Assembly: GCA_964478225.1 (NCBI GenBank)
Contig: CAYZHM010000002.1
Span: 124,001 to 188,000 of the forward strand
Direction of reading: 5' to 3'
Origin: CAYZHM01 sp964478225
GTDB taxonomy: Bacteria > Pseudomonadota > Alphaproteobacteria > Micavibrionales > Micavibrionaceae
DNA length: 64,000 bases
Position numbers and translations under genes: made by a program. Of this stretch, positions 42,551 to 51,486 are shown piece after piece. Below the pieces are notes generated by a model. It was not told where the DNA came from, made no database searches, and saw only the letters and a list, made by a program, of their open reading frames with translations. Each line of letters opens with the position of its first letter. The stretch's first letter is position 1.

Positions 42551-44968
42551 CTAACCAACCGCATTCAAGAGTTCCTGAAACAAACTGTCGACGGCGTTAA
42601 TCACGCGTGCGGATGCGGCATAAGCTGTTTGAACAACAATCAAATATCCAAGCTCTTCATCCAGGTTCACAGCAGAGTCATCGAGCAACTGTTTTTCGAG
42701 AATATCTTTCAATGATTGTTCATCGGCTCCGCGTTCTTCTATCAAGATTTGTTCTTGTGTTTGTTCGTTGATGATTTTTTGTGCAAAATCCAGAAGACCG
42801 CTTGCGCCCAAAATTCCCGTTGAAACCGTGGCGTTTGGGCCTAAAAGAGAAGAGCGAAATGCCGTCGTTGGAATGGGAGGGGTCAAGGTTCCGTTTGTTT
42901 GAGATCCATAAGAAACACTTGTTGTAGCGGTTGTATCTTGTGCGGGCGGGCCAGCGTTGAAACTTCCGAAAAGAGCCGATACAACATTGATACTATCCGG
43001 TATGGTTCCCGCACCAAATACCGCGTTGGCGCCGGCACCCGAAGTTCGGGAAGGACCGCTAATGATTTTTAGATCGCCACCAAAATCAGGGGTGTTGTAA
43101 TTGTTTCCGGGGCGGATGCGTAAATAGCCATCTGCAGATAAAGTAATATCTTCCACTGCCAGACCAGGAACAGCCTGGAGTTTTGTCATCAGGTCTGTTT
43201 CATTATCTGTAGGCTCGATTGTAATACGCGTTAAAGTGTTGTTGCCGACTGCAATATCAAAGTAGGGATCGGTGGCCTCGAATACGCCCGCGGAAAGTCC
43301 GAGAGCAGAAAATCCTTCAGCAGAAACAGGATCAACAGCCCCAGCTGCGATTGTGACATCCCCACGGCTTTGGATTTGAAGTTTGCCATCTGCGCCAATT
43401 GTAACAGAGGCACCGAAATCAGTAACGGCGTTTGCCCAATCCGCATCTGCCGTGATGGCGTTGATTAAATCCTGACCAGCGCTTACGCCCGAGACAGCAA
43501 CGGTACTAAGATCAATTTCTATGTTGTACGTTCCACCAAAATCAGGATCATCGAATGTGATAACGAAATTGTCGAACTGATTCACCCCATCATTAAAAAT
43601 GGTGCCTGAATTTGTCAGTAAGTTAGCAATACTGGGATACTGCGTAACGTTGCCGAGGGGGCGTGTGCTTTTTAACGTGTTTTCTGAAGGCAAGCCCAAA
43701 AAGTTTTGCAACGTATTGTTGGGCGCCGCATTCGCGCTGACCCGCATATCAATATCGCCAATGGCCTGCTGGAAATCTGTGTTGGAAAAGGTGTATTCAA
43801 GAACACGCCGGATCACTTCATTTGAACCGCTGGTCAATGTTGCGCCATATGTTCCTTGCTGGATTAAAGATGGATCATCGATAATGTCTGCGTTAACGCG
43901 AATTTGAGATGAAAACCCAACATACGTAACAGCTACGGCAGGTGTGACCGGCATTCCGGGGATTTCCGGCGAGGGCGCTGTATCGGCCGGCACTGTGCCG
44001 CTGGCATCTGTGAACAGCCTTAAACCCTGCGCTTCAAAGCGAAGCGCCATTTTGTGGGCCAGTTCATCCAGCTGCGCCATTTGTTTGGGGAAAGTTGTGT
44101 CCCTTAATGTTAGCAAACCGCCGAGCTTTCCGCCTGGTGTCCGGGCGGTGATGTCGACTGCGGCGATGCTTTCTTCAGGGTCGCCAACATACACCCCTGC
44201 AGCCGAATCTGGATAATAGGTTGTCGCCGAGACAGGAATGGGATCGAAAGTTAAAAGCGCAGTACGTGTGGAAGCCAACTCCACGCCCTCATTGGTCTGG
44301 ATTACAATAACTCCATCGCCACGCTTAAAGAACGAAATGTCCATCAATTCAGACAGATTTTTAATAGCCAATGAGCGTTGGTCTTCGGTTGCAGCAGTAC
44401 TGCGGCTTGCATTGAGTTGAAAGCTAATCTGTGAGTTCAAATCAGCGATCTGTGTTAAGAGATCGTTGATGCGCGTTATTGTTGTTGTGATTTCATCCTG
44501 TGCGTCATTACGGAGCGTTGTTATCAAATTCGAAAGATCATTGATTTTGTTGGCCGTATCTTGCGCCTCGTCGACAGCACCGGCCTGCAAAAACACATCG
44601 GCAGGGTTGTTGGCCAAAGCGGCAAATGAATCTTTAAGACGCCCGACTTCGGCAGCGATGGATAATTCTGAATCTGGTGGGCCGTGAAAGGCCTGTATAC
44701 GATTGAGATATTCAGTTTGTATATTATAAAAACTGCTGCGGCTGACTTGGGTCCAAAGATCGCGTTCAAGGTTCAAATCGACATTACGGATAATCGTTTC
44801 CGGGCGCACCCCAACTGTTACACCAGAAATGACCTGTGTGGTCTGCGGCAGAATTTTCCGGGTAAATCCTTCCGTGCCAACGTTGGCAACGTTGTTTGAA
44901 ATCACGCTGATTTGTTGCTGCGATATCCGAAGACCGGAAAGAGCAGCGTCCAAGCTGGCCAAACCCAT
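42551..44968 (-). CDS. flgK: Flagellar hook-associated protein FlgK (HAP1)
   Basis: An 805-residue hook-filament junction protein, longer than the usual 450-650. Conserved ends: MGLASLDAALSGLRISQQQI and SNNVANVGTEGFTRK at the N-terminus, and LGYLIVVQTAYAASARVINA with VDSLFQELLNAVG at the C-terminus. The extra length is in the middle variable domains (beta-rich, exposed), with several similar strands around residues 450-650. A sigma-54 promoter lies upstream. Its place inside a secretion locus is unusual. Confidence 0.93.
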   Translation of the reverse strand: MGLASLDAALSGLRISQQQISVISNNVANVGTEGFTRKILPQTTQVISGVTVGVRPETIIRNVDLNLERDLWTQVSRSSFYNIQTEYLNRIQAFHGPPDSELSIAAEVGRLKDSFAALANNPADVFLQAGAVDEAQDTANKINDLSNLITTLRNDAQDEITTTITRINDLLTQIADLNSQISFQLNASRSTAATEDQRSLAIKNLSELMDISFFKRGDGVIVIQTNEGVELASTRTALLTFDPIPVSATTYYPDSAAGVYVGDPEESIAAVDITARTPGGKLGGLLTLRDTTFPKQMAQLDELAHKMALRFEAQGLRLFTDASGTVPADTAPSPEIPGMPVTPAVAVTYVGFSSQIRVNADIIDDPSLIQQGTYGATLTSGSNEVIRRVLEYTFSNTDFQQAIGDIDMRVSANAAPNNTLQNFLGLPSENTLKSTRPLGNVTQYPSIANLLTNSGTIFNDGVNQFDNFVITFDDPDFGGTYNIEIDLSTVAVSGVSAGQDLINAITADADWANAVTDFGASVTIGADGKLQIQSRGDVTIAAGAVDPVSAEGFSALGLSAGVFEATDPYFDIAVGNNTLTRITIEPTDNETDLMTKLQAVPGLAVEDITLSADGYLRIRPGNNYNTPDFGGDLKIISGPSRTSGAGANAVFGAGTIPDSINVVSALFGSFNAGPPAQDTTATTSVSYGSQTNGTLTPPIPTTAFRSSLLGPNATVSTGILGASGLLDFAQKIINEQTQEQILIEERGADEQSLKDILEKQLLDDSAVNLDEELGYLIVVQTAYAASARVINAVDSLFQELLNAVG

Positions 44969-45030
44969 GGGTTTTATGTCCTTATTGTTTAAAGCTCATT
45001 TTTCACGCCGAAACGTGGTGCTTAGAGCTA

Positions 45031-45046
45031 TGCAAGGACGATGCCA
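45031..45046 (-). promoter_or_regulatory. Sigma-54 (RpoN) promoter for flgKL
   Basis: On the minus strand TGGCATCGTCCTTGCA matches the RpoN consensus TGGCAC-N5-TTGCA with exact GG-to-GC spacing. Predicted transcription start is near 45020, about 50 bases before the flgK ATG. Late flagellar genes in Caulobacter-type alphaproteobacteria use RpoN with FlbD. Confidence 0.75.
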
Positions 45047-45060
45047 GTTTGAGGATAGGG

Positions 45061-46926
45061 CTATAGTCTGGAATCAACGCTTTCAAGTTCGGCGTTGACC
45101 TTGTTGATGTGCGTTCTAAGGGCCTGTTCTAAAAGCAAAGATGTCAGGATTTCGCGGCGCAGGGAGTTTTCATAGCGATCACGGCCTTGCATCAGTTTTA
45201 TGGCGTCCATTGAAGCGCTGATGCGGTCGATATTGGCGGGTTTGTCGTAAAGGTTGGTGTAGAAATCGGGATCTTGATAGATTTTTTTGGTTAAAATCTC
45301 CATCTGCGCGTAGTAGCTGGGATTTTCACCTACCAGCTTGTTGATCTCATTTTCTTGCAAACCCATATCCTTGAGCAGGATCTTCATAAAATGCCAGCCT
45401 TTTTTCGCGTCCTGGTTCTGACCTGTGGTATCAAGACCGTCTGAGGCGGCGGCTGTTTTCATCTTGATGATCTCAGCCATGCTGTTGCTGGCTGCGCTTT
45501 GTGTTGCAATGTAGGCGCGCCAGTCTTGATGTTCGGGATATTTATCCAAAAGCTCCTTGGCGGTTTCCCCATCAATTGCGCGCGGGTAATAAAGGTTGCG
45601 CGCTAACGCAAGGACATCTTCTTCTGTCCCTTTTGGGTCTTGAGAATTGGTGAAATCAACATTCAGGGTCAGCGGGGCTTCAAAAATGCGGGTGTAGTCG
45701 ATATCGTTGTTAATACGGCCCTTGTTTTCAGCACCCACCGCCCCTTCTTCAGCGTCTTGTTCGTGGTCGCACATAAATTTCAAACCATCCAGACCGTTAT
45801 CATCAGGATCGCAATAATGTTCACGAAACTGCCTCATGCGTGATTCTATGTCGATCGCATAGCCTTCGGCAGAGGCGCGGTGTTCCTGGTTGCTGTAGGC
45901 ACTGAACATGGCTTCGTTGAAGGCGGCCTGATTAAAGCGTCCGCGTTCTTCGGTGTCGGAAACGGAGCGCATGAATGTCCCGAAGCGGCACATTTGATCG
46001 CTGGGGTGATAGGATTTGTGTGCTTCGTTGACCATACGGCGCGTTTCGCGCTGGGTTTCGATTTGCTGCTTGGCGTCGAAGAACATGCCGACCATGGTTG
46101 CTTGTTGCATCATCACGGTGGAAAATTCCTCCGTCATCAACATAATTGCGCGGACGTAATTTTCGACAACCTTTTGTATCTGTTTCGCCATGTCTTGTCT
46201 TTCGCAGACGCTGATCTTGGGATCGCCGCAATATGTTTCGTTGTAAACAATGCCGACATAGCTGTCCTTAGCCGGGAAAATGTCCGTGTGCTGATTTGGT
46301 TCATCGCTGTCCGTCCATGAATGAGTGGGCGGATCGCCGCCTGTTACAAACCCGTTTTCGTCATCTGCTACTATGACCTGAATAATATGCGGGTTTTGGG
46401 TGCGCAGCGCATCACCCAATCCTGAGCCCATAAAGCTGACTTCAAAGCTTCCCGGCATCTCCGGCTCATCGTTTGTGAACGGATTTATGGTCGTAAAATT
46501 ACCGGACCAATCGGCTTTGGATTGCACAAAAATCTTGTCACTGGTGACTTTGATGTCCGCGTAAGATTGCATTCCTCTGCTTTTGACCGAAATATTCTGA
46601 CTTGGCGCATCAAGGATCACACTGAGATCGACGATCTCATCGCTCTCAGGCTCTTGGATAGAAAAACCATATTCAATTGTTCTTGTCGCGGACTTGTCTT
46701 GTGGCGGCGGGATCGTCAATGTTCCATCTTCGGCGACAATTTGATTTCCTTCGGCAACCTTGCGCCCATCGGCAAGGACTTCATAATTGACGTTTGATCC
46801 CGGTATGAAATTTTGCAGATACATGCCTGCTTTGGGAGAAAAAGAACTCAAATACAGCGCCGCGCCCGCAAGTATGATCCCTGCGGTTAGAAAAATTGCT
46901 GCGATGATTTTTGTTTTTTTTATCAA
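45061..46926 (-). CDS. Paralog family protein A, 621 aa, with extra N-terminal beta domain
   Basis: One of four adjacent related proteins of unknown family. Residues 7-27 are a hydrophobic anchor without a clear cleavage site. Residues 28-200 are a beta-rich domain (NYEVLADGRKVAEGNQIVAE, VSVKSRGM-like strands) not found in the others. The shared part runs from about residue 215: MMQQATMVGMFFDAKQQIET, AHKSYHPSDQMCRFGT, HYCDPDDN, NDIDYTRIFEAPLTLNVDFT, NPSYYAQMEILTKKIYQDPD and NLYDKPANIDR. Cysteines in C-x-FGT, the YCDP motif and just after it are shared. Last gene of the four-gene operon; three bases after the upstream stop. An exported, perhaps membrane-anchored role in the secretion system is inferred from position. 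Confidence 0.85.
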   Translation of the reverse strand: MIKKTKIIAAIFLTAGIILAGAALYLSSFSPKAGMYLQNFIPGSNVNYEVLADGRKVAEGNQIVAEDGTLTIPPPQDKSATRTIEYGFSIQEPESDEIVDLSVILDAPSQNISVKSRGMQSYADIKVTSDKIFVQSKADWSGNFTTINPFTNDEPEMPGSFEVSFMGSGLGDALRTQNPHIIQVIVADDENGFVTGGDPPTHSWTDSDEPNQHTDIFPAKDSYVGIVYNETYCGDPKISVCERQDMAKQIQKVVENYVRAIMLMTEEFSTVMMQQATMVGMFFDAKQQIETQRETRRMVNEAHKSYHPSDQMCRFGTFMRSVSDTEERGRFNQAAFNEAMFSAYSNQEHRASAEGYAIDIESRMRQFREHYCDPDDNGLDGLKFMCDHEQDAEEGAVGAENKGRINNDIDYTRIFEAPLTLNVDFTNSQDPKGTEEDVLALARNLYYPRAIDGETAKELLDKYPEHQDWRAYIATQSAASNSMAEIIKMKTAAASDGLDTTGQNQDAKKGWHFMKILLKDMGLQENEINKLVGENPSYYAQMEILTKKIYQDPDFYTNLYDKPANIDRISASMDAIKLMQGRDRYENSLRREILTSLLLEQALRTHINKVNAELESVDSRL

Positions 46927-46929
46927 ACC

Positions 46930-48288
46930 TTAATTTCCTGTGCGGCGCCCTTCAGCCTGCGCATCGTTGATTTCGTTTTCAATTTCTTCTTGCAGATCTG
47001 TTACTGACAATTCCAATAAAACCGAAAGCGATGCTTCGTGACGAAGATAGCTTTTAAACAGATCGAATTTTTGCATGAGACCGATGGCCTGCATGGCGAC
47101 TTTCTTCCGCTGAACGTTAGCGGGCTTATCATAGAGGTTGGTATAGAAATCCGGATTTTGATAAATCTTTTTACCCAGAACTTCCATCTGCGCGTAGTAG
47201 CTTGGTTTGTCGCCAAGCAGCAAGTCGGCCTGTGATTTTCCTGTCTGGCCGGGTTGATCCGAGATGCCGAGTTCGGCCAATATCGCCTTTAAATATTCTT
47301 CTGATCCTTCCATGCCCTCGGATTTCATTGCCGTGACTGCGTTAAAGGAATTTTCGGCAACGCTGCGCTTGGCAATGATGGAGCGTGCGTCCATATAATG
47401 CTTTTGCATGGTGGTGATTTTTTCTTTTGAGCTGGCAGTGGTTTCCAAGCTTTTGGCGTCAGGGCGGCTCAGAATTTCATGGCCATATAAATTGGCGGCC
47501 ATGGCCATGATGTCTTCTTCATCGTTTGTTTTTTGTGCATTTGTAAAATCAACTTCCAGCGTTAATGGGAAGCCGACAGTGCGTGCATAATCGATGTCCT
47601 TGTTGCGGCGCTTTGCCGGAGCCGATCCGCCAGTACATAAAAATTTCAGACCATTGTTATTGTCAGCGGTATCGCAATATGTGGTTTTAAATTGTTCGAT
47701 GCGGCTTTCGCGGTCGGAATCCACGCCGGTTCTGGCAATCGAAAATGCGGTCCCAAGATTACGGTCTTGGGCGCGCTGGCTCATCAAAAATGCGTTATAT
47801 TCCGCACGACGTTCGGAGGCGGCAAGACTTTTAATTCCTGTGCCGAATTCGCACATACCGACGCTGGGTTGGTAATCTTTATGGGCTTGGGCGCGCATTT
47901 TTTGCAAGACCTGCTGGGTTTCCATTTGATGTTTGGCATCCATGAAAGACCCGATAATCTGAGCCTGTTTAACCGCAACGGCGGTGAGCTGTTCAGACAT
48001 CAACATAAGAGCGGGCAGAACGTTATCTTCCCAAAAAACAGAGATCATCCATATGCGTTGTGCGGCAAGTTCGGTGCTGGCATGGTTGATAAGGCGCGGT
48101 GTGGTTGGCCACTGGCTTGGCGGCCCATCGGTTGGGCCTTTTTCCCATTGCTTTTCTGATTCCTGTTCGACTTCTTCCGGACAGTTACAGCATTCTTCCG
48201 CCTTTGCGTTTTGATGAGGCGCGAGTATTAAAAACCCGAGAACCATGCACCCTATCATGAGTGATAATAACCGGCGGTTATGCTTCAT
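46930..48288 (-). CDS. Paralog family protein B, 452 aa, exported
   Basis: Second in this unknown family. The signal peptide is residues 1-31 (ILAPHQNAKA), followed by a Cys-rich start EECCNCPEE. The shared core begins near residue 85 with MLMSEQLTAVAVKQAQIIGS and DAKHQMETQ, then AHKDYQPSVGMCEFGT, TYCDTADNNNGLKFLC, DIDYARTVGFPLTLEVDFT, EDIMAMAANLYGHEILSR, NPSYYAQMEVLGKKIYQNPD and NLYDKPANVQRK. The ATG at 48288 is preferred because it begins the signal peptide. About 50 bases separate it from the upstream paralog. No enzyme motif is visible; the core is mostly helical. Confidence 0.85.
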   Translation of the reverse strand: MKHNRRLLSLMIGCMVLGFLILAPHQNAKAEECCNCPEEVEQESEKQWEKGPTDGPPSQWPTTPRLINHASTELAAQRIWMISVFWEDNVLPALMLMSEQLTAVAVKQAQIIGSFMDAKHQMETQQVLQKMRAQAHKDYQPSVGMCEFGTGIKSLAASERRAEYNAFLMSQRAQDRNLGTAFSIARTGVDSDRESRIEQFKTTYCDTADNNNGLKFLCTGGSAPAKRRNKDIDYARTVGFPLTLEVDFTNAQKTNDEEDIMAMAANLYGHEILSRPDAKSLETTASSKEKITTMQKHYMDARSIIAKRSVAENSFNAVTAMKSEGMEGSEEYLKAILAELGISDQPGQTGKSQADLLLGDKPSYYAQMEVLGKKIYQNPDFYTNLYDKPANVQRKKVAMQAIGLMQKFDLFKSYLRHEASLSVLLELSVTDLQEEIENEINDAQAEGRRTGN

Positions 48289-48338
48289 TTTGAGGCTTCC
48301 TTTGGTTGAATGATATATCATTTCCTTATCTCATCCTT

Positions 48339-49892
48339 CTATCGATTAATTTCGTTCGGCCGTGCCAAAGCCCGGTTCGTTTCGCGCACTTCCTGCGCCA
48401 TACGTGTGGACAATAAAACAGACATCGACATTTCCTGACGGAGCTGGCTTTCGAGCAACGCCTGGTCGAGCATTCTTTCAATCGCCAAAAGCGCTGCGGA
48501 TTTGCGTTCGATATTGGCGGGCTTGTCGTAGAGATTGGCGTAAAAATCGGGATTTTGATAAATCATTTTGGCCAAAACTTCGAGCTGAGCGTAATAGCTT
48601 GGGTTGGTGCCGAGCATTTTTTCAGCTTCCGATCGCCCGCCATTCTGGCCAGGTTGGTTTGAGACACCAAGTTCTGCCAGCACGGCCTCGAGAAATTTCT
48701 GAGTGTTTGGCGTTTGCTGGCCCCCGGACATTTCGTCACTGGCTTTGGCTTTTATTGCAATGATGGAATCGTAGGAGTGTTCGGCGACACTACGTTTGGC
48801 CGCGATACTGCGGAGAGCCAAGTAAAGGTGCTGGTATTCTTGACGGTTGAGGATGTGTGGTGCGAGTTTGCGGCTGAGCACATCATGGCCATAAAGATTA
48901 TAACTCATGGCAAGGACATCCTCTTCGTCCGCTTCGTTGGCCTCGGTCTGAAAACGTTCCGGCACAGGGCCAGTCGCGGCGACACGGTTGGTGAAATCAA
49001 CATTCAATGTACGCGGCTGATCGATCAGACGGGTATAATCGATATCGATATTCACGCGCTGCGGATCGAGGGGAATTTCTGTTTTACACGCCAATGACAA
49101 TCCTGTGTCTGGACGTGTCCAGTTGTTGTCCTTTGGATCGCAATATGTTTTGGTGAAATGCTCCCAGCGCGATGCCTTGTCCTGGTCTTCGGATTGTGCG
49201 CCGGCGGTGTTGACCGTACCGAGATGACGGGAGAGTTGTGCTGCGCCCAAGGCTTCAGCGTTATAACGTTGTTTCTCGTCGGCATCGGCGAGCGAACGCA
49301 CGTTTGTGCCGAACCAGCAAAAATCCTCTGATGGTTGGTAATCGCGGTGGGCGGCGGCCTGCAATTCCTGTAATGTGCGCTGTGTTTCCATTTGCGCCTT
49401 GGCGTCAATGAATTGTCCAAACATGACTGTTTGATGCATGGATACCGCGCTCATTTGTTCCGTCATATGCATGAGGGCCTTTAAAATGTGCTTTTGGAAA
49501 AACTCATCACGCAGCCATTTGCGGTGCTTCTCCAGCTCATAAGAAAATTCACGCATAACTGCCCGTTCGTAGGTTTCATGGTTTTCTCGAATAATGCGTT
49601 TGGCATCTTCGCATTGCGATACCACGCACCCAACGCAATCATCGCCATCCGGGCCTTCGACTTTATGTTCAGCGCCAATGCCCTCTTCCGAGCGGGGCCG
49701 ATATTCGACGACCTTATTTTCGCCGCAAGGAAAATAAATGCAAATCCTGCCCCAGGTCGGACTATCAAAGCATCCGCGTTCTTCGCATTTGGAGCCAATA
49801 GGGTTCGGGGGCGTATCGCCGCCCTGAGCATAGGCGGAAGCGGTCATAGCCAGCGTAAACATTATAAGAATGCAGGAGAAAATTACTCTCAT
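48339..49892 (-). CDS. Paralog family protein C, 517 aa, exported
   Basis: Third in this unknown family. Signal peptide residues 1-22 (AMTASAYAQ). A Cys-rich N-terminal region follows (CEERGCFDS, ICIYFPCG, DDCVGCVVSQCED), longer than in the others. The shared core begins near residue 140: MTEQMSAVSMHQTVMFGQFI, DAKAQMETQR, AHRDYQPSEDFCWFGT, TYCDPKDNNW, NIDIDYTRLIDQPRTLNVDF, LAMSYNLYGHDVLSRK, NPSYYAQLEVLAKMIYQNPD and NLYDKPANIERK. It is closest to protein D; they look like a tandem duplication. Its ATG overlaps the protein D stop by four bases (ATGA). Confidence 0.87.
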   Translation of the reverse strand: MRVIFSCILIMFTLAMTASAYAQGGDTPPNPIGSKCEERGCFDSPTWGRICIYFPCGENKVVEYRPRSEEGIGAEHKVEGPDGDDCVGCVVSQCEDAKRIIRENHETYERAVMREFSYELEKHRKWLRDEFFQKHILKALMHMTEQMSAVSMHQTVMFGQFIDAKAQMETQRTLQELQAAAHRDYQPSEDFCWFGTNVRSLADADEKQRYNAEALGAAQLSRHLGTVNTAGAQSEDQDKASRWEHFTKTYCDPKDNNWTRPDTGLSLACKTEIPLDPQRVNIDIDYTRLIDQPRTLNVDFTNRVAATGPVPERFQTEANEADEEDVLAMSYNLYGHDVLSRKLAPHILNRQEYQHLYLALRSIAAKRSVAEHSYDSIIAIKAKASDEMSGGQQTPNTQKFLEAVLAELGVSNQPGQNGGRSEAEKMLGTNPSYYAQLEVLAKMIYQNPDFYANLYDKPANIERKSAALLAIERMLDQALLESQLRQEMSMSVLLSTRMAQEVRETNRALARPNEINR

Positions 49893-51304
49893 GGCAGAAA
49901 GCCTCCGCCATTTTGCTGCACGTTCTCGCCGGTGGTGTTAGACGGTACCCCAAGATTTTTATTAATCTCACGGAAGCGATCATTTTGCATGGAAGACAAC
50001 AGAACAGAAAGCGCCATTTCCTGACGGAGTTCGCTTTCCAATACTGCGCGGTCGAGCATCAAATCCACAGCCTGCAGGGCCACTTCTTTTCTTTTGATGT
50101 TGGCGGGCTTGTCGTAGAGATTAGAGAAGAAATCGGGATTTTGAACGATTTTCTTACTGAGCATTTCAAGCTGGGTATAGTAGCTTGGATTTTTACCGAT
50201 CAGGTCTTCAATCTCTTTTGCGGGGATGCCAAGCTCAGCGTAAATGGCCTTCATGAAAGGGGCTGCGCCTTGTTGTCCGCTGATATCATCTGAGCCCGCG
50301 GCTTTCATACTGACGATTGAATCATAGCTGTTTTGGGCGACAGCGCGCTTTGCTGCCACACTGCGCAGCGCCATATAGAGATGCTGGTATTCCTGATATT
50401 GCAGCAATTTTTGTGCAGCATTTCTTGTGAGAACGTTGTGACCATAGAGATTGTTGCCAAGGGCGAGAACATCAACCTCGTCGTTGGTTTGTGTTTGATT
50501 GGTGAAATCAACATTCAACGTCCGTGGTTCCTCGATCAGCCGGCCAAAATCAACATCTGCATTCACCCGGCGCGGCGCTGTTGGGGCATTCTTTTTGTTG
50601 CATGCAAAAAACAGCCCTGTGTTTGGCGCTGTCCAGTTGTTGTCTTTCGGATCGCAATAGACATTGGTGAACTGTTCCCAGCGCGATGCTTTGTCATGAT
50701 CCTGGCTTTGCGCTCCCGAAGCATGCGCTTTACCAAGCTGGCGAGTCATCTGTGCTGCACTCATTGCGAGCTTATTGTATTTAACTTTTTGTTCGGTCGC
50801 GGCCAAAGAACGTGTGTTGGTGCCAAACCAGCAAAAATCTTCAGAGGGCTGGTAATCCTTGTGTGCTTCAACCTGGAGCTCTTGAAACAGGCGCTGACTT
50901 TCAAGCTGGGTCTTCGCATCGAAAAATTGGCCGACCATCATCATTTGCTGCATACCGACAGCGCTCATCTGTTCGGTCATGATGGTCATACCGTTCAGGA
51001 CATGTTGCCGGAAAAACTTGCTGAATTTGTTGTTGAATTTGTCACATTTTCCGCCTTCTTCATTGCCGACCAGCCAGTGGCGGTAGCACACAAATTGCTC
51101 AGTCCATTTTTCGAGGATTTCCTTTTCACCTTTTTCATGGTGCGGCGGAAGCGCTTTTGTGGCTCCTTCGCACTGCTCTTCCACGCAACCATAGCATTGA
51201 GCCCAGACTGGCGTAGTTATGCTTATGATCATCAAAAGAAAAAAAGACGCGAGGCCTAGTCTTTTCACTTTTGCGAAATCACGATTTTTGATCGTTCTAT
51301 CCAT
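49889..51304 (-). CDS. Paralog family protein D, 471 aa, exported
   Basis: First gene of the four-gene operon. Signal peptide ends ITTPVWA near residue 35, followed by CYGCVEEQCEG. The shared core has MTEQMSAVGMQQMMMVGQFF, DAKTQLESQR, AHKDYQPSEDFCWFGT, VYCDPKDNNW, VNADVDFGRLIEEPRTLNVD, LALGNNLYGHNVLTRN, NPSYYTQLEMLSKKIVQNPD and NLYDKPANIKRK. The ATG at 51304 is chosen over an upstream TTG because the TTG lies upstream of the likely promoter -10 element at 51354-51362. The C-terminus is polar and Gly/Asn-rich (TTGENVQQNGGGFLP). Divergent from icmL. Confidence 0.87.
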   Translation of the reverse strand: MDRTIKNRDFAKVKRLGLASFFLLMIISITTPVWAQCYGCVEEQCEGATKALPPHHEKGEKEILEKWTEQFVCYRHWLVGNEEGGKCDKFNNKFSKFFRQHVLNGMTIMTEQMSAVGMQQMMMVGQFFDAKTQLESQRLFQELQVEAHKDYQPSEDFCWFGTNTRSLAATEQKVKYNKLAMSAAQMTRQLGKAHASGAQSQDHDKASRWEQFTNVYCDPKDNNWTAPNTGLFFACNKKNAPTAPRRVNADVDFGRLIEEPRTLNVDFTNQTQTNDEVDVLALGNNLYGHNVLTRNAAQKLLQYQEYQHLYMALRSVAAKRAVAQNSYDSIVSMKAAGSDDISGQQGAAPFMKAIYAELGIPAKEIEDLIGKNPSYYTQLEMLSKKIVQNPDFFSNLYDKPANIKRKEVALQAVDLMLDRAVLESELRQEMALSVLLSSMQNDRFREINKNLGVPSNTTGENVQQNGGGFLP

Positions 51305-51353
51305 TCTTTTGTCTGTGCGCGTGGATTGATGCAAATTTGCCCAAATTCCTTTT

Positions 51354-51362
51354 ATTCTAGCA
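51354..51362 (-). promoter_or_regulatory. Extended -10 promoter element for the paralog operon
   Basis: On the minus strand TGCTAGAAT is an extended -10 (TGnTATAAT-like) element about 50 bases before the ATG at 51304. No good -35 box is seen at 17 bases, as expected for extended -10 promoters. It lies in the 182-base divergent region shared with icmL. Confidence 0.45.
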
Positions 51363-51486
51363 TGGTTTTTTCGCAAAGATCACGTTTCAAAAACTGTATA
51401 AAGTCAAAAAACTCTCCACAAGCAGCCTTGTGAAAGTTGCATTTTTCCTCCAAAATGCGGGAAAATGTTATTTTAAACTAGAGATA

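Noticed and set aside
50333..51259. 308-codon forward frame opposite protein D
   Set aside because: Antisense of a gene whose signal peptide and motifs are shared with three paralogs; the frame is Cys/Phe-rich and has no homology pattern.
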